Positions 16,847-25,278 of a stretch of DNA of 64,000 nucleotides are shown here, piece after piece. A model generated the notes under the pieces. The model ran no database searches and was not told where the DNA came from. It was given only the letters and a program-made list of their open reading frames with translations. The DNA is from an uncultured Chromatiaceae bacterium (GTDB lineage: Bacteria > Pseudomonadota > Gammaproteobacteria > Enterobacterales > Alteromonadaceae), in assembly GCA_937978655.1 (NCBI GenBank), contig CALJUX010000080.1, positions 15,753-79,752 of the forward strand, in the 5' to 3' direction. Each line of letters opens with the position of its first letter. Positions within the stretch are counted from its first letter, which is position 1. A program made the translations under genes and the position numbers.

Positions 16847-17779
16847 ATGTCCCACTCCGCTGAAGCCAAAGCGCAATACAATCTGAACAAACTGCATAAA
16901 AGACTGCGCCGTGGCGTCGGTCAGGCCATTGCTGATTTTGGCATGATTGAGGAAGGCGACAAAGTGATGGTCTGCCTGTCAGGTGGCAAAGACAGCTATA
17001 CGCTGTTGGATATTTTACTGAACCTGCAGCAATCGGCCCCAATCAGCTTCAGCATTGTGGCGGTGAATCTGGACCAGAAGCAGCCCGGCTTTCCGGCCGA
17101 AGTACTGCCAGGCTACTTAAGCGCTATTGGCGTTGATTTTCAGATAGTCACGGAAGATACCTACGCGATTGTCAAAGAAAAAATTCCGGAAGGTAAAACC
17201 ACTTGCTCCTTATGCAGCCGGTTGCGCCGTGGCATTTTATACCGCACTGCCAAAGAGCTGGGAGCGACCAAAATCGCACTCGGCCACCACCGCGATGACA
17301 TGATCGAAACCATGTTCCTGAATATGTTCTACGGCGGCAAAATGAAGTCAATGCCGCCGAAACTGATCAGCGACAACGGCGAGCATATTGTGATCCGGCC
17401 ATTGGCCTATTGCCGGGAAAAAGATATCGAAAAATACGCCGCCGCCCGCGAATTCCCCATCATCCCCTGCAACCTCTGTGGCTCGCAGGACGGTTTACAG
17501 CGCCAGGTGGTGAAAGAAATGCTGCAGGACTGGGATAAACGCTTCCCGGGCCGGATTGAAACCATGTTTCAGGCCATGCAAAACATTGTGCCCTCGCACA
17601 TGGTGGATAAAAACCTGTTTGATTTTGCCGCCGTCACCAAAGCCCGGGCAGCAGAGTTTGCCGGCGACACCGCCTTTGACAAAGAGTCAGTACCGGCCAA
17701 ACCGGTCGGGTTGTTGGAAGAAGACGACGAAAGGCAACACAATGACGTGGTGGTGCAGCGGCTGGAACTGAGCCTGTAA
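16847..17779 (+). CDS. ttcA: tRNA 2-thiocytidine(32) synthetase TtcA
   Basis: 310 residues from the ATG at 16847 (MSHSAEAKAQYNLNKL). It thiolates cytidine 32 in the anticodon loop of a tRNA subset, using ATP and an iron-sulfur cluster. The PP-loop SGGKDSYTLL (about residue 46), the cluster-binding cysteines TTCSLCSRLRRG and the C-terminal PCNLCGSQ are present. It follows uspE with its own promoter and ends in a convergent arrangement with the small membrane-protein gene, separated by a perfect hairpin. Confidence 0.96.
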   Translation: MSHSAEAKAQYNLNKLHKRLRRGVGQAIADFGMIEEGDKVMVCLSGGKDSYTLLDILLNLQQSAPISFSIVAVNLDQKQPGFPAEVLPGYLSAIGVDFQIVTEDTYAIVKEKIPEGKTTCSLCSRLRRGILYRTAKELGATKIALGHHRDDMIETMFLNMFYGGKMKSMPPKLISDNGEHIVIRPLAYCREKDIEKYAAAREFPIIPCNLCGSQDGLQRQVVKEMLQDWDKRFPGRIETMFQAMQNIVPSHMVDKNLFDFAAVTKARAAEFAGDTAFDKESVPAKPVGLLEEDDERQHNDVVVQRLELSL

Positions 17780-17790
17780 CAGCTCCTGAC

Positions 17791-17819
17791 GGTTTCAGGC
17801 GCTTAAAGCGCCTGAAACC
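17791..17819. other. Perfect 14-bp inverted repeat between convergent genes
   Basis: GGTTTCAGGCGCTT (17791-17804) and AAGCGCCTGAAACC (17806-17819) pair perfectly around a single A. The repeat lies between ttcA and the convergent membrane-protein gene and covers the last codons of the latter. There is no T run on either side. It may act as a 3'-end stabiliser or weak bidirectional terminator. Confidence 0.6.
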
Positions 17820-18207
17820 AGCTCCAGATCCCCAGCGAATAATCGGCAAACAAATCAATTCCCAGCGCCGATTTTAATAAGTACAGCAGCAATAAGCCCA
17901 ATACAGTACTCAGCAACAACAACATGCTCAGCAGCACGGCTTTTACCAGTAAGCCTGCCTTGTGGCTGCGATGCTCACTGCGTTTGTTCCGTCCGGCGAC
18001 CAACACATAATAATATCGCCAGCTGCCAAATCCGACCGTGCCGCGCAAATCAAATTTGTGCTTGCCCCACTGCCTGGCGCCAAGCGCGACCCGCAGATAA
18101 CTGAGCTGCGCTTCGGTAAAACTCTGCTGCACTTCGGCGGGCATGCGTTCCAGCAGTTTGCGCATGGCCGGGTCCTGACGGATATCATCTGCAGGTTCAG
18201 TACTCAT
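17803..18207 (-). CDS. Small inner-membrane protein of unknown function
   Basis: 134 residues from the ATG at 18207. The N-terminal half is soluble (MRKLLERMPAEVQQSFTEAQ, then LRVALGARQWGKHKFDLRG, a conserved phrase in small Alteromonadales/Shewanella proteins). It is followed by a basic loop and one long hydrophobic segment (about residues 88-115). Relatives are often carelessly annotated as 3-phosphoshikimate carboxyvinyltransferase; nothing here supports that enzyme, which is three times longer. It starts 5 bp after the manB stop, so it may be the last gene of the export operon. Function unknown. Confidence 0.72.
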   Translation of the reverse strand: MSTEPADDIRQDPAMRKLLERMPAEVQQSFTEAQLSYLRVALGARQWGKHKFDLRGTVGFGSWRYYYVLVAGRNKRSEHRSHKAGLLVKAVLLSMLLLLSTVLGLLLLYLLKSALGIDLFADYSLGIWSWFQAL

Positions 18208-18212
18208 CAGCT

Positions 18213-19583
18213 TCAGCCTTGTTGTAACCAGGCGGACAGCTCCGCAGTTTTCGCCTGCATCAGCGCAACATCGCCCCGGCTTTCGACATTCAGCCGCACC
18301 AAAGGCTCAGTATTAGAGCTACGCAGGTTAAACCGCCAGTCGGCAAATGCCAGACTGATGCCGTCAGTGGTATCCAGCTGTTCGGCCTGTGGCTGATAAC
18401 GAGCCAGAATTTCTGCCAGTTTGGCCTGGGGCCTGGCAAGAGTAAAATTAATTTCGCCGCTGGATGGGTAGGCCGCGATGCGCTCTGCAACCAATGCCGA
18501 CAGTGGCTGTTGCTTGACACACATCAGTTCTGCCACCAGCAGCCAGGGGATCATGCCACTGTCGCAATAAGCAAAATCGCGGAAATAATGGTGCGCGCTC
18601 ATCTCACCGCCATACACCGCATCCTCAAGCCGCATCCGCTCTTTGATAAAGGCGTGACCGGTTTTTGACTGAATGGCCTCACCGCCGGCCTTGTTGACTA
18701 AATCAATCGTGTTCCAGGTCAGACGCGGATCATGGATGATCCGGGCGCCGCGGTGCTGCTGTAAAAAGGCTTCAGCCAGCAGCCCGACGATGTAATAACC
18801 TTCAATAAACTGACCTTGCTCATCAAATAAAAAGCAGCGGTCAAAATCGCCGTCCCAGGCCACGCCAAAATCAGCCTGATGCGCCAGTACCGCTTTGGCT
18901 GTATCGGCGCGGTTTTCCGGCAATAACGGGTTTGGAATGCCATTGGGGAAAGTGGCATCCGGCTCGTGATGCACTTTGACAAACTGCAGCGGTAAACCCA
19001 GGGCTTCACAGCGGCTTTCCAGCGCGTCAATCACATGGCCGGCGGCACCATTGCCGGAGTTGACCACTATTTTCAGCGGCCGGAACAATGCCGGACGAAT
19101 ATAACCAAGCAGATGCGTGACAAAATCGGCTAACACCGACTGCAGTCGATACTGGCCCCGGGCCGGCACTGGCGCAAAATCACCTTGCTCAGCAAGCGCT
19201 TTAATCTCAAACAAACCGCTGTCGCCGCTGATAGGCCTTGCGCCCTGTTGCACCAGCTTCATGCCGTTGTAATCGAGCGGATTGTGGCTGGCCGTCACTT
19301 CAATACCGCCACACACGCCTAAATGAAAAGTAGCGAAATAAACTTCTTCAGTGCCGGTCATGCCGAGATCAATCACATCGACACCGGCATCCATCAGCCC
19401 TTCGGCCAGCGCCAATTTCAGCCCCTCAGAGGTTGCCCGGGCGTCGCCGCCGACGACAACAGTCTTCGCCTGCAGATATTGGCCAAAAGCGCGGCCAATC
19501 CGATAGGCCACATCTTCGTCCAGTTCATCGCCCAAACGGCCGCGGATATCATAGGCTTTCACACAGCTGATTTTGCGGTACAT
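18213..19583 (-). CDS. manB: Phosphomannomutase ManB (CpsG/AlgC family)
   Basis: 456 residues from the ATG at 19583 (MYRKISCVKAYDIRGRLG), preceded by GGAGAACTGAG. Alpha-D-phosphohexomutase superfamily: substrate-entry motif KAYDIRG, the catalytic phosphoserine region VTASHNPLDYNGMKLV, metal-binding DGDFDRC, and sugar specificity loop GEMSAHHYF. The C-terminal RSSNTEPLVRLNVES binds phosphate. It makes mannose-1-phosphate for ManC, 19 bp upstream, feeding GDP-mannose and GDP-fucose synthesis. Dual phosphogluco/mannomutase activity (AlgC-like) is possible. Confidence 0.94.
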   Translation of the reverse strand: MYRKISCVKAYDIRGRLGDELDEDVAYRIGRAFGQYLQAKTVVVGGDARATSEGLKLALAEGLMDAGVDVIDLGMTGTEEVYFATFHLGVCGGIEVTASHNPLDYNGMKLVQQGARPISGDSGLFEIKALAEQGDFAPVPARGQYRLQSVLADFVTHLLGYIRPALFRPLKIVVNSGNGAAGHVIDALESRCEALGLPLQFVKVHHEPDATFPNGIPNPLLPENRADTAKAVLAHQADFGVAWDGDFDRCFLFDEQGQFIEGYYIVGLLAEAFLQQHRGARIIHDPRLTWNTIDLVNKAGGEAIQSKTGHAFIKERMRLEDAVYGGEMSAHHYFRDFAYCDSGMIPWLLVAELMCVKQQPLSALVAERIAAYPSSGEINFTLARPQAKLAEILARYQPQAEQLDTTDGISLAFADWRFNLRSSNTEPLVRLNVESRGDVALMQAKTAELSAWLQQG

Positions 19584-19602
19584 CTCAGTTCTCCGCTCCA
19601 TC

Positions 19603-21021
19603 TCAGGTCCGCCCATAACGGTCGGCAAAGCGCACTATGTCGTCTTCGCCGAGGTAAGAGCCGGACTGGACTTCAATCAGTTCCAGCGGCACTTTGCCGG
19701 GATTTTCCAGCGCATGGACTGCGGTGATAGGAATATAAACCGACTGATTTTCGGTCAGAAATTGCTCAGCACCATTGATGGTCACTTTGGCAGTACCGGA
19801 TACCACAATCCAGTGCTCGGCACGGTGATGATGCATCTGTACCGACAATTTCGCACCGGGGTTCACGGTAATGCGCTTGACCTGAAAACGCTCGCCGTTA
19901 TCGACTGAATCGTATTTGCCCCAGGGCCGGTACACTTCGCGGTGGAAAGTGACTTCGGGCCGCTGACTGGCTTTGAGCTGCGCCACGATGTGTTTGACGT
20001 CCTGCGCCTGATCTTTGTGCGCCACCAGCACCGCATCTTTGGTGCTGATCACGACTAAATCCTGCACGCCCACAGTCGCCACCAGCTGCTGTTCCGACCG
20101 GACATAGCAGTTCTGGCTATTGTGGGACCAGATATCGCCCTGATGTACGTTGCCTTCGGCATCTTTGTCACTGACCTGCCACAAGGCGGCAAAGCCGCCG
20201 ACATCATTCCAGCCTGCGGCTAAAGGCAGCACCACCACACTGGCTGGCTCGTCCCGGCTTAACGGCTCCATGATGGCGTAATCTACCGAATTATCCGGAC
20301 ACGCCTCAAACGCCGCTTTTTTCACCCGGATAAAATCAAGATCCGGACTCAGTTCCGCCATGGCCGCCTGACAGGCGCTCAGCATGGCTGGCTGATAGTG
20401 TCCGAGCAACTGCAAATAACGGTCGGCACGACACATAAACATGCCGCTGTTCCAGTAGTATTCGCCACTGGCCAGATATTGTTCTGCCGTGGCTAAAGCG
20501 GGCTTTTCGACAAACGCACTGACCTGATACGCATTACCAGCGGCCACGCCACGGCGGATATAGCCATAGCCGGTTTCCGCTGCCGTCGGCACTATGCCAA
20601 AAGTGACCAGTTTGCCTGACTCGGCCAAGGGTTCGGCCTGTTGCACTGCGCGGCGAAACGCCGCTTCATCGGCAATCACGTGATCAGCCGCCAAAATCAA
20701 CAACAGCGCCTGCGGATCTGTAGCCATCGCTTGTAATGCAGCCAGTGCAATCGCCGGCGCCGTATTGCGGCCAACCGGTTCGAGCAGGATTGCAGCGCCC
20801 TGTACGCCGAGCTGACGAACCTGCTCTGCCGCGATAAAACGATGATCTTCATTACAAATCAGTAAAGGCGGCTGATGGACCAGCCCCTTAAGCCGCAACA
20901 ACGTTTGTTGCAGCAGTGTGGCATCACCATTCAACGCCAAAAATTGCTTCGGGTAGTGACCACGTGAAAGCGGCCACAACCGCGTCCCTGAGCCACCAGC
21001 CATTATGACGGGAATAAACAT
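19603..21021 (-). CDS. manC: Mannose-1-phosphate guanylyltransferase / mannose-6-phosphate isomerase ManC
   Basis: 472 residues, the normal bifunctional length. The N-terminal nucleotidyltransferase has the pyrophosphorylase loop MAGGSGTRLWPLSRGHYPKQ and the sugar-binding segment FVEKPALATA. The C-terminal type II phosphomannose isomerase cupin has YRPWGKYDSV, the metal ligands in MHHHRAEHWIVVSGTA and the ENQSVYIP motif. It makes GDP-mannose for Gmd/Fcl encoded about 14 kb away on the same strand. It lies 90 bp downstream of the VpsP-like gene; whether it shares that transcript is unclear. Confidence 0.95.
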   Translation of the reverse strand: MFIPVIMAGGSGTRLWPLSRGHYPKQFLALNGDATLLQQTLLRLKGLVHQPPLLICNEDHRFIAAEQVRQLGVQGAAILLEPVGRNTAPAIALAALQAMATDPQALLLILAADHVIADEAAFRRAVQQAEPLAESGKLVTFGIVPTAAETGYGYIRRGVAAGNAYQVSAFVEKPALATAEQYLASGEYYWNSGMFMCRADRYLQLLGHYQPAMLSACQAAMAELSPDLDFIRVKKAAFEACPDNSVDYAIMEPLSRDEPASVVVLPLAAGWNDVGGFAALWQVSDKDAEGNVHQGDIWSHNSQNCYVRSEQQLVATVGVQDLVVISTKDAVLVAHKDQAQDVKHIVAQLKASQRPEVTFHREVYRPWGKYDSVDNGERFQVKRITVNPGAKLSVQMHHHRAEHWIVVSGTAKVTINGAEQFLTENQSVYIPITAVHALENPGKVPLELIEVQSGSYLGEDDIVRFADRYGRT

Positions 21022-21111
21022 AGGATTGTCCTGTGTATACGAATATGTAAACGAGTCTGTCGAAAGCGCTGTTGTCTGTCAAACGTGTGGCCGGTGTGGC
21101 AGAAAGACCTG

Positions 21112-21807
21112 TCAGGAAGCCGGACACAGCTGGCGCCGGACCTCGGGCCAGGCGTCATTTGCCGCCATGCGCTTTCGCAGGTAAATACAGTGCTGCCGCT
21201 CAAGCTGATACTGTTTTATCAGCCGGATGCTATTACCTTGCAATGGGCCGCCCATCGCTGCTGCGACTCTGGCAAATACCGCCGCTTTTTGTGCCACAGT
21301 CAGTGCCGCCCAGTTTGAGAAACTGACAAGTAAAATCTTTTCATGTACTTCCGGCAAATAACCGCCATGGCGCGCCGCGAGTTCCAATTGTGCCAAGCCG
21401 TCGGCCAGTCGCAGTTGTACCGTCGCCAGGAAATAACCGTAGTCGGCATAGGCCACAGGCCAGTCTGGCCGCTGGGCTATCGCGTGCTGATAAATCTGCT
21501 CATTTTTACTGATTGCAGCCGTGGACAGCTGGCCACTAAACCAGGCCCACTCGGCAATTTTAGCCGCCATCAGCTGATAATGCGGATTCTGTGGCTGCCA
21601 CGCCAGTGCCGAAGCGATTTGCAGCTGCGCCCGCTGTAATTGTTCAGCATCAGGTTTATCTGAGGCTTTTTGCCATTGCTCCACCGCATAAGCGGCCGGG
21701 AAATAATACAGACTGGCAATACCGGCTTTGGTCACCAGCCACATCGCCACCATTAATGCCAGCATACTGGCAACGATCAGCGCCCGGCGTAGTACCAACG
21801 CACTCAT
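21112..21807 (-). CDS. VpsP-like polysaccharide biosynthesis protein
   Basis: 231 residues. One N-terminal membrane helix (about 8-32) is followed by a helical, TPR-like periplasmic domain: AQLQIASALAWQPQNPHYQLMAAKIAEW and later QRPDWPVAYADYGYFLATV resemble paired tetratricopeptide helices. The same position (after the Wzc-like kinase) and architecture are seen for VpsP in Vibrio vps-like operons. It probably scaffolds the export machine, but no biochemical role is established here. It overlaps the preceding PHP phosphatase gene by 4 nt. Confidence 0.7.
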   Translation of the reverse strand: MSALVLRRALIVASMLALMVAMWLVTKAGIASLYYFPAAYAVEQWQKASDKPDAEQLQRAQLQIASALAWQPQNPHYQLMAAKIAEWAWFSGQLSTAAISKNEQIYQHAIAQRPDWPVAYADYGYFLATVQLRLADGLAQLELAARHGGYLPEVHEKILLVSFSNWAALTVAQKAAVFARVAAAMGGPLQGNSIRLIKQYQLERQHCIYLRKRMAANDAWPEVRRQLCPAS

Positions 21808-22541
21808 GCCATATCCCCAAAATGAAGCTGTCCGGTGATGAGTGCCGGATTGTGCAGCGCCAGCGCCATAGCATATTGCTCGTCGGCCAATTCAGTCAGA
21901 CAACGCACCGCAGCGGTTAATTTAGGCGGCCGGCGATCAATATTATGACAATCACTGGCGACCACATGGAACAGCCGCTGTGCGACCATGAATTCAGCGC
22001 ATTGTTGATGGCGCGCACCCAAATCGCCTATCAGCGAACTGCCCGTCAGCTGAAACAAACAACCGGCCCGTTTTAACGGGGCAAGACAATGGAAATTCGC
22101 CTGGATATCCCGGTTACGTTCCGGATGTGCAATCATCGCAATCACATCGTGTCGCGCCAGCCACTTCAGCAATTTGTCCGTACCGGCCGGCACATGGCTG
22201 TGTGGCAATTCCAGCAACAAGACTTTCTGCCCCTGCCATTCGCCCAAAAACGGCAACAAGCCCATTTCCAGCGCCGGCATCAGCTGATCGGTTAACCGCA
22301 CTTCGGCGGCGGCTGCAAGGCGGATCGGCAATTGATGTGTCTGGATCAACTGCCGCGCATCCGCCAGCGCACTATTGATGGTGGCGGGTTTATTGTCGAA
22401 AAAACCCGGATTAATATGTGGCGTTGCCACCATCCGGGTGATGCCATCAGCCACAGCCAGTCGCAGCAACGCCAGCGTCTCTTCCGGGCTTGCGGCCCCG
22501 TCATCCAGACCGGGTAAGATGTGGCAATGCAGATCGATCAT
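21804..22541 (-). CDS. CpsB/Wzb-type PHP-domain tyrosine phosphatase
   Basis: 245 residues. PHP-fold metal-dependent phosphatase with the metal-binding motifs DLHCHILPGLDDGA at the N-terminus, ATPHINPGFF, the AHPERNRDIQ segment and SDCHNIDRRPP near the end. CpsB-type enzymes dephosphorylate the C-terminal tyrosines of the cognate bacterial tyrosine kinase, controlling chain length and export. It overlaps the kinase gene by 4 nt (ATGA), a strong sign of a functional pair. This family replaces the low-molecular-weight Wzb phosphatase used by enteric colanic systems. Confidence 0.9.
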   Translation of the reverse strand: MIDLHCHILPGLDDGAASPEETLALLRLAVADGITRMVATPHINPGFFDNKPATINSALADARQLIQTHQLPIRLAAAAEVRLTDQLMPALEMGLLPFLGEWQGQKVLLLELPHSHVPAGTDKLLKWLARHDVIAMIAHPERNRDIQANFHCLAPLKRAGCLFQLTGSSLIGDLGARHQQCAEFMVAQRLFHVVASDCHNIDRRPPKLTAAVRCLTELADEQYAMALALHNPALITGQLHFGDMA

Positions 22542-24724
22542 TCCTTGTCCGTATTTTCCGCGTAATACCGGTAATAGCCAAAGTTACCGTAATAACGCTC
22601 AGCAAGTTTTAAATCCAGGTCATTCAGCACCACCCCAACCACCCGGGCATGGGCATTCACCAGTTTAGCCAAGGACAGTTTAATCAGGCCGGACCGGGTC
22701 TGATCAGCCCGCACAACCATCACCGCCGCATCAGTCTGGGTCGACACCACCAGCGCATCACTGACCGCCTGCACTGGCGGCGTATCGATAATAATCTTCT
22801 GGTAGCGCCCTCTGAGCTGGGTTAACAGTTCCGCCAAGGCGTTCCCTGACAATAACTCCAGCGGATTTAACGGGATAGAACCGGCAGGCAAAATATCAAT
22901 GCCCGAGGCCTCATCGCTGATAATGCAATCTTCCAGACTTTCAGTGCCGGTCAGGTAGTTGGCAAGGCCAGGTTGAAACGCCGGCAGGCCAAAGCGCTTA
23001 GCAATGGTCGGTTTACGCATATCCGCGTCAATCAGCAACACAGACTCAAGTTGTTTAAACGCAAACGCCAGATTGCTGGCCACGGTGGATTTCCCCTCTT
23101 CAGGGATAGACGAGGTCACCATCAGCACCTGCAAGGGACGATCTAGCCCCAGCAATGACAAACTGGTGCGTACCGAACGCACCGATTCAGAAAATTGCCT
23201 CGCATCGGTGTCAAAAAAGGCACGGTTTTTCTCGGTGATGGCCTTTTTCCCCGGCACTTTAGGCACGACGCCCAAAGCCCGTTGCTGCAACACACTTTCC
23301 ACCTCGCGTGTGGTTTTAATAGTGTCGTTCAGCGAGTCCATCACAAAGGCCACTATGACGCCAAAACCCAGCGCGGCGACAAAGGCCAGCAGCACAATCA
23401 GCTTCTTTTTCGGTTTAATCGGATCCACCGCCGCCACCGCGACATCGGTAAAACGGGCGACAGCAGAATTAAAATTGCCAGTCACTTCCGTTTCTTTTTG
23501 CCGCGCCATAAAAGTATCAAACAGCTGACGGTTCGTTTCCACTTCCCGCGACAAGCGCTGATACTCGGCTTCTTTACCGCTTAAATCCTGATATTGGCCT
23601 TTGGAACGCTGCATTTCCGCTTCCAGTGCCGCCAGATTCTGCGTCACGGTGTTGGCTTCTTCGGCGATGCCGTTGATCAACTTCTGAATTTGTTCATGCA
23701 GATTCTGTTGAACGGTACTGAGTTCAGAGCGCGCCGACAGCAATTTAGGATGCTTTGGCCCATAAAATTTACTGAGTTCTGATACCTTGCGCTCGGCCGA
23801 AATCACCGCAGCTTTTACTTGCTGCACCCCAGGATGCGCGGTAATTTCCGGCAATGACTCGAGGCGACTCATATCGTTGGCACCAAACTGGCCTACCGCA
23901 CGGACAAAGCCGTCGATCTGCGCTTTTTTACTGCGCATCAGGGTCACTTCCTGCCCCAGCCGCTCCAGTTCCTGACTGCCCAGACTGCGCACACCAGCGA
24001 CATCAATCAGCCCTTCACGCAGACGAAAATCCTGTAACGCTTTTTCTGAAGCATCCAGTTGCAGACGCAGTTCGCCAAGCCGGCCACCTAACCAGTCATT
24101 GGCTTTTTGCGTGATGCCCATTTTGGCCGCCAGCTGTGTATCGATATAAGCCTCACCAATAGCATTGGCGACCTGCGCAGCCAGTCGCGGGTCATTGGCT
24201 TCATACACAATGTTCACCAACTGTGTCTTTCGCACCGGTTCAATTGACAGGCGCTCGACGAAGGCGGCGACCAGTCGCTCGCGATCGCGCAGTTGCTGTT
24301 CAGCTGCAGACACTTGTTCGCGGTTAGTTGCCAAAAACGGCAATAACTGCTGAATGCTGTCGCGCAGACCGGGTTTTGTCATAAATTCCGGATGTGTCGA
24401 CAGCTGCAGTTTATCGATCACGGTTTCGGCGATGCTGCGGGATTTCAGAATTTCAAACTGGGTCAGATAATATTCCTGCTGTCCGGAATTGATCCCATAC
24501 ACTTCTTCAATTTTGACCGCTTTGGCCTGTTGCGCTTCAATCAGCAAGGTCGCTTTTGCGCTATAGACTGGTTTCATATTCAGCACGACAAAAACGGTCA
24601 GTGCCGAAACCAATACAGCAAGCGCGAGAATGCGCCATTTGGCCCGGTTGATTACATTAAAATATTTTCTTAAATCAATCACTTCGTCTGCGGAAGACTC
24701 GATCTGTCCTGTCGTACTCGTCAT
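22538..24724 (-). CDS. Wzc/VpsO-like polysaccharide co-polymerase and tyrosine autokinase
   Basis: 728 residues. Wzz-type chain-length domain with membrane segments near 35-55 and about 440-460, a long periplasmic coiled-coil region (about 200-400), then a cytoplasmic BY-kinase. Walker A is SSIPEEGKSTVASNLAF, Walker A' LLIDADMRKP and Walker B IIIDTPPVQA. The C-terminus carries a tyrosine cluster (YYGNFGYYRYYAEN), the autophosphorylation site opposed by the neighbouring phosphatase. It controls polymer length and export with the Wza-like protein, whose stop it overlaps by one base. Confidence 0.95.
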   Translation of the reverse strand: MTSTTGQIESSADEVIDLRKYFNVINRAKWRILALAVLVSALTVFVVLNMKPVYSAKATLLIEAQQAKAVKIEEVYGINSGQQEYYLTQFEILKSRSIAETVIDKLQLSTHPEFMTKPGLRDSIQQLLPFLATNREQVSAAEQQLRDRERLVAAFVERLSIEPVRKTQLVNIVYEANDPRLAAQVANAIGEAYIDTQLAAKMGITQKANDWLGGRLGELRLQLDASEKALQDFRLREGLIDVAGVRSLGSQELERLGQEVTLMRSKKAQIDGFVRAVGQFGANDMSRLESLPEITAHPGVQQVKAAVISAERKVSELSKFYGPKHPKLLSARSELSTVQQNLHEQIQKLINGIAEEANTVTQNLAALEAEMQRSKGQYQDLSGKEAEYQRLSREVETNRQLFDTFMARQKETEVTGNFNSAVARFTDVAVAAVDPIKPKKKLIVLLAFVAALGFGVIVAFVMDSLNDTIKTTREVESVLQQRALGVVPKVPGKKAITEKNRAFFDTDARQFSESVRSVRTSLSLLGLDRPLQVLMVTSSIPEEGKSTVASNLAFAFKQLESVLLIDADMRKPTIAKRFGLPAFQPGLANYLTGTESLEDCIISDEASGIDILPAGSIPLNPLELLSGNALAELLTQLRGRYQKIIIDTPPVQAVSDALVVSTQTDAAVMVVRADQTRSGLIKLSLAKLVNAHARVVGVVLNDLDLKLAERYYGNFGYYRYYAENTDKE

Positions 24725-25272
24725 CAGAAAAATCTCTGTTCAATAGTCACAGTATCACCAGCACGGATTTTACTGTTCAGGTCGGCGGTCACTTTATTGG
24801 CCTTATCGCCTTCCCGGGCAACAAAGATCTTCTCTTTGGACGCGCGCTCGGTCAGACCACCGGCCAAAGCTACAGCCTGGTCCACTGTCATACCCGGCTG
24901 ATAAGGATAACCACCAGGCTTTTTCACTTCGCCATGGATATAAAATGGCCGGTACTGCACCATGCCGACGAACACATTGGGCTCGACAAAATAATCACCT
25001 TTCAGACCGTTATAAATGCGTTGTTCCAGCTGTTTTAACGTCATGCCGGACACTTTTACCGTGCCAAGAAAGGGGTAATTTAATGTTCCGCTGTCGGTCA
25101 GCTGCACATCTAAATCCAGCTCAGGCTCACCAAATACCTTAATGCGGATCGCATCGCCAGGGCCCAACACATAATTATCTGCCTCCCCACTGGCGATTGG
25201 CTCAGCCTGCTGTGCAATCGCACAGAGGCTCAGAAACATCAATACCAGGCTAAAACATCTGATCAACATCAT
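24724..25272 (-). CDS. Wza-like polysaccharide export protein (short form)
   Basis: 182 residues with a cleavable signal peptide ending near AQQAEP. It has the Poly_export domain (YVLGPGDAIRIKVFGEPELDL, then a SLBB-like domain with HGEVKKPGGYPYQPGMTV and DQAVALAGGLTERASK). At half the length of enteric Wza it lacks the C-terminal outer-membrane helix, like VpsN/EpsE-type exporters. There is no lipobox cysteine at the cleavage site. The missing outer-membrane pore is probably supplied by the adjacent beta-barrel gene. ATG at 25272 or 25269; the ribosome binding site AGGGAAG is better spaced for the latter. Confidence 0.9.
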   Translation of the reverse strand: MMLIRCFSLVLMFLSLCAIAQQAEPIASGEADNYVLGPGDAIRIKVFGEPELDLDVQLTDSGTLNYPFLGTVKVSGMTLKQLEQRIYNGLKGDYFVEPNVFVGMVQYRPFYIHGEVKKPGGYPYQPGMTVDQAVALAGGLTERASKEKIFVAREGDKANKVTADLNSKIRAGDTVTIEQRFF

Positions 25273-25278
25273 CTTCCC

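Noticed and set aside
17803..18207. 3-phosphoshikimate 1-carboxyvinyltransferase
   Set aside because: This name is often attached to relatives of the small protein, but it is only 134 residues with a membrane segment and lacks any AroA motif.
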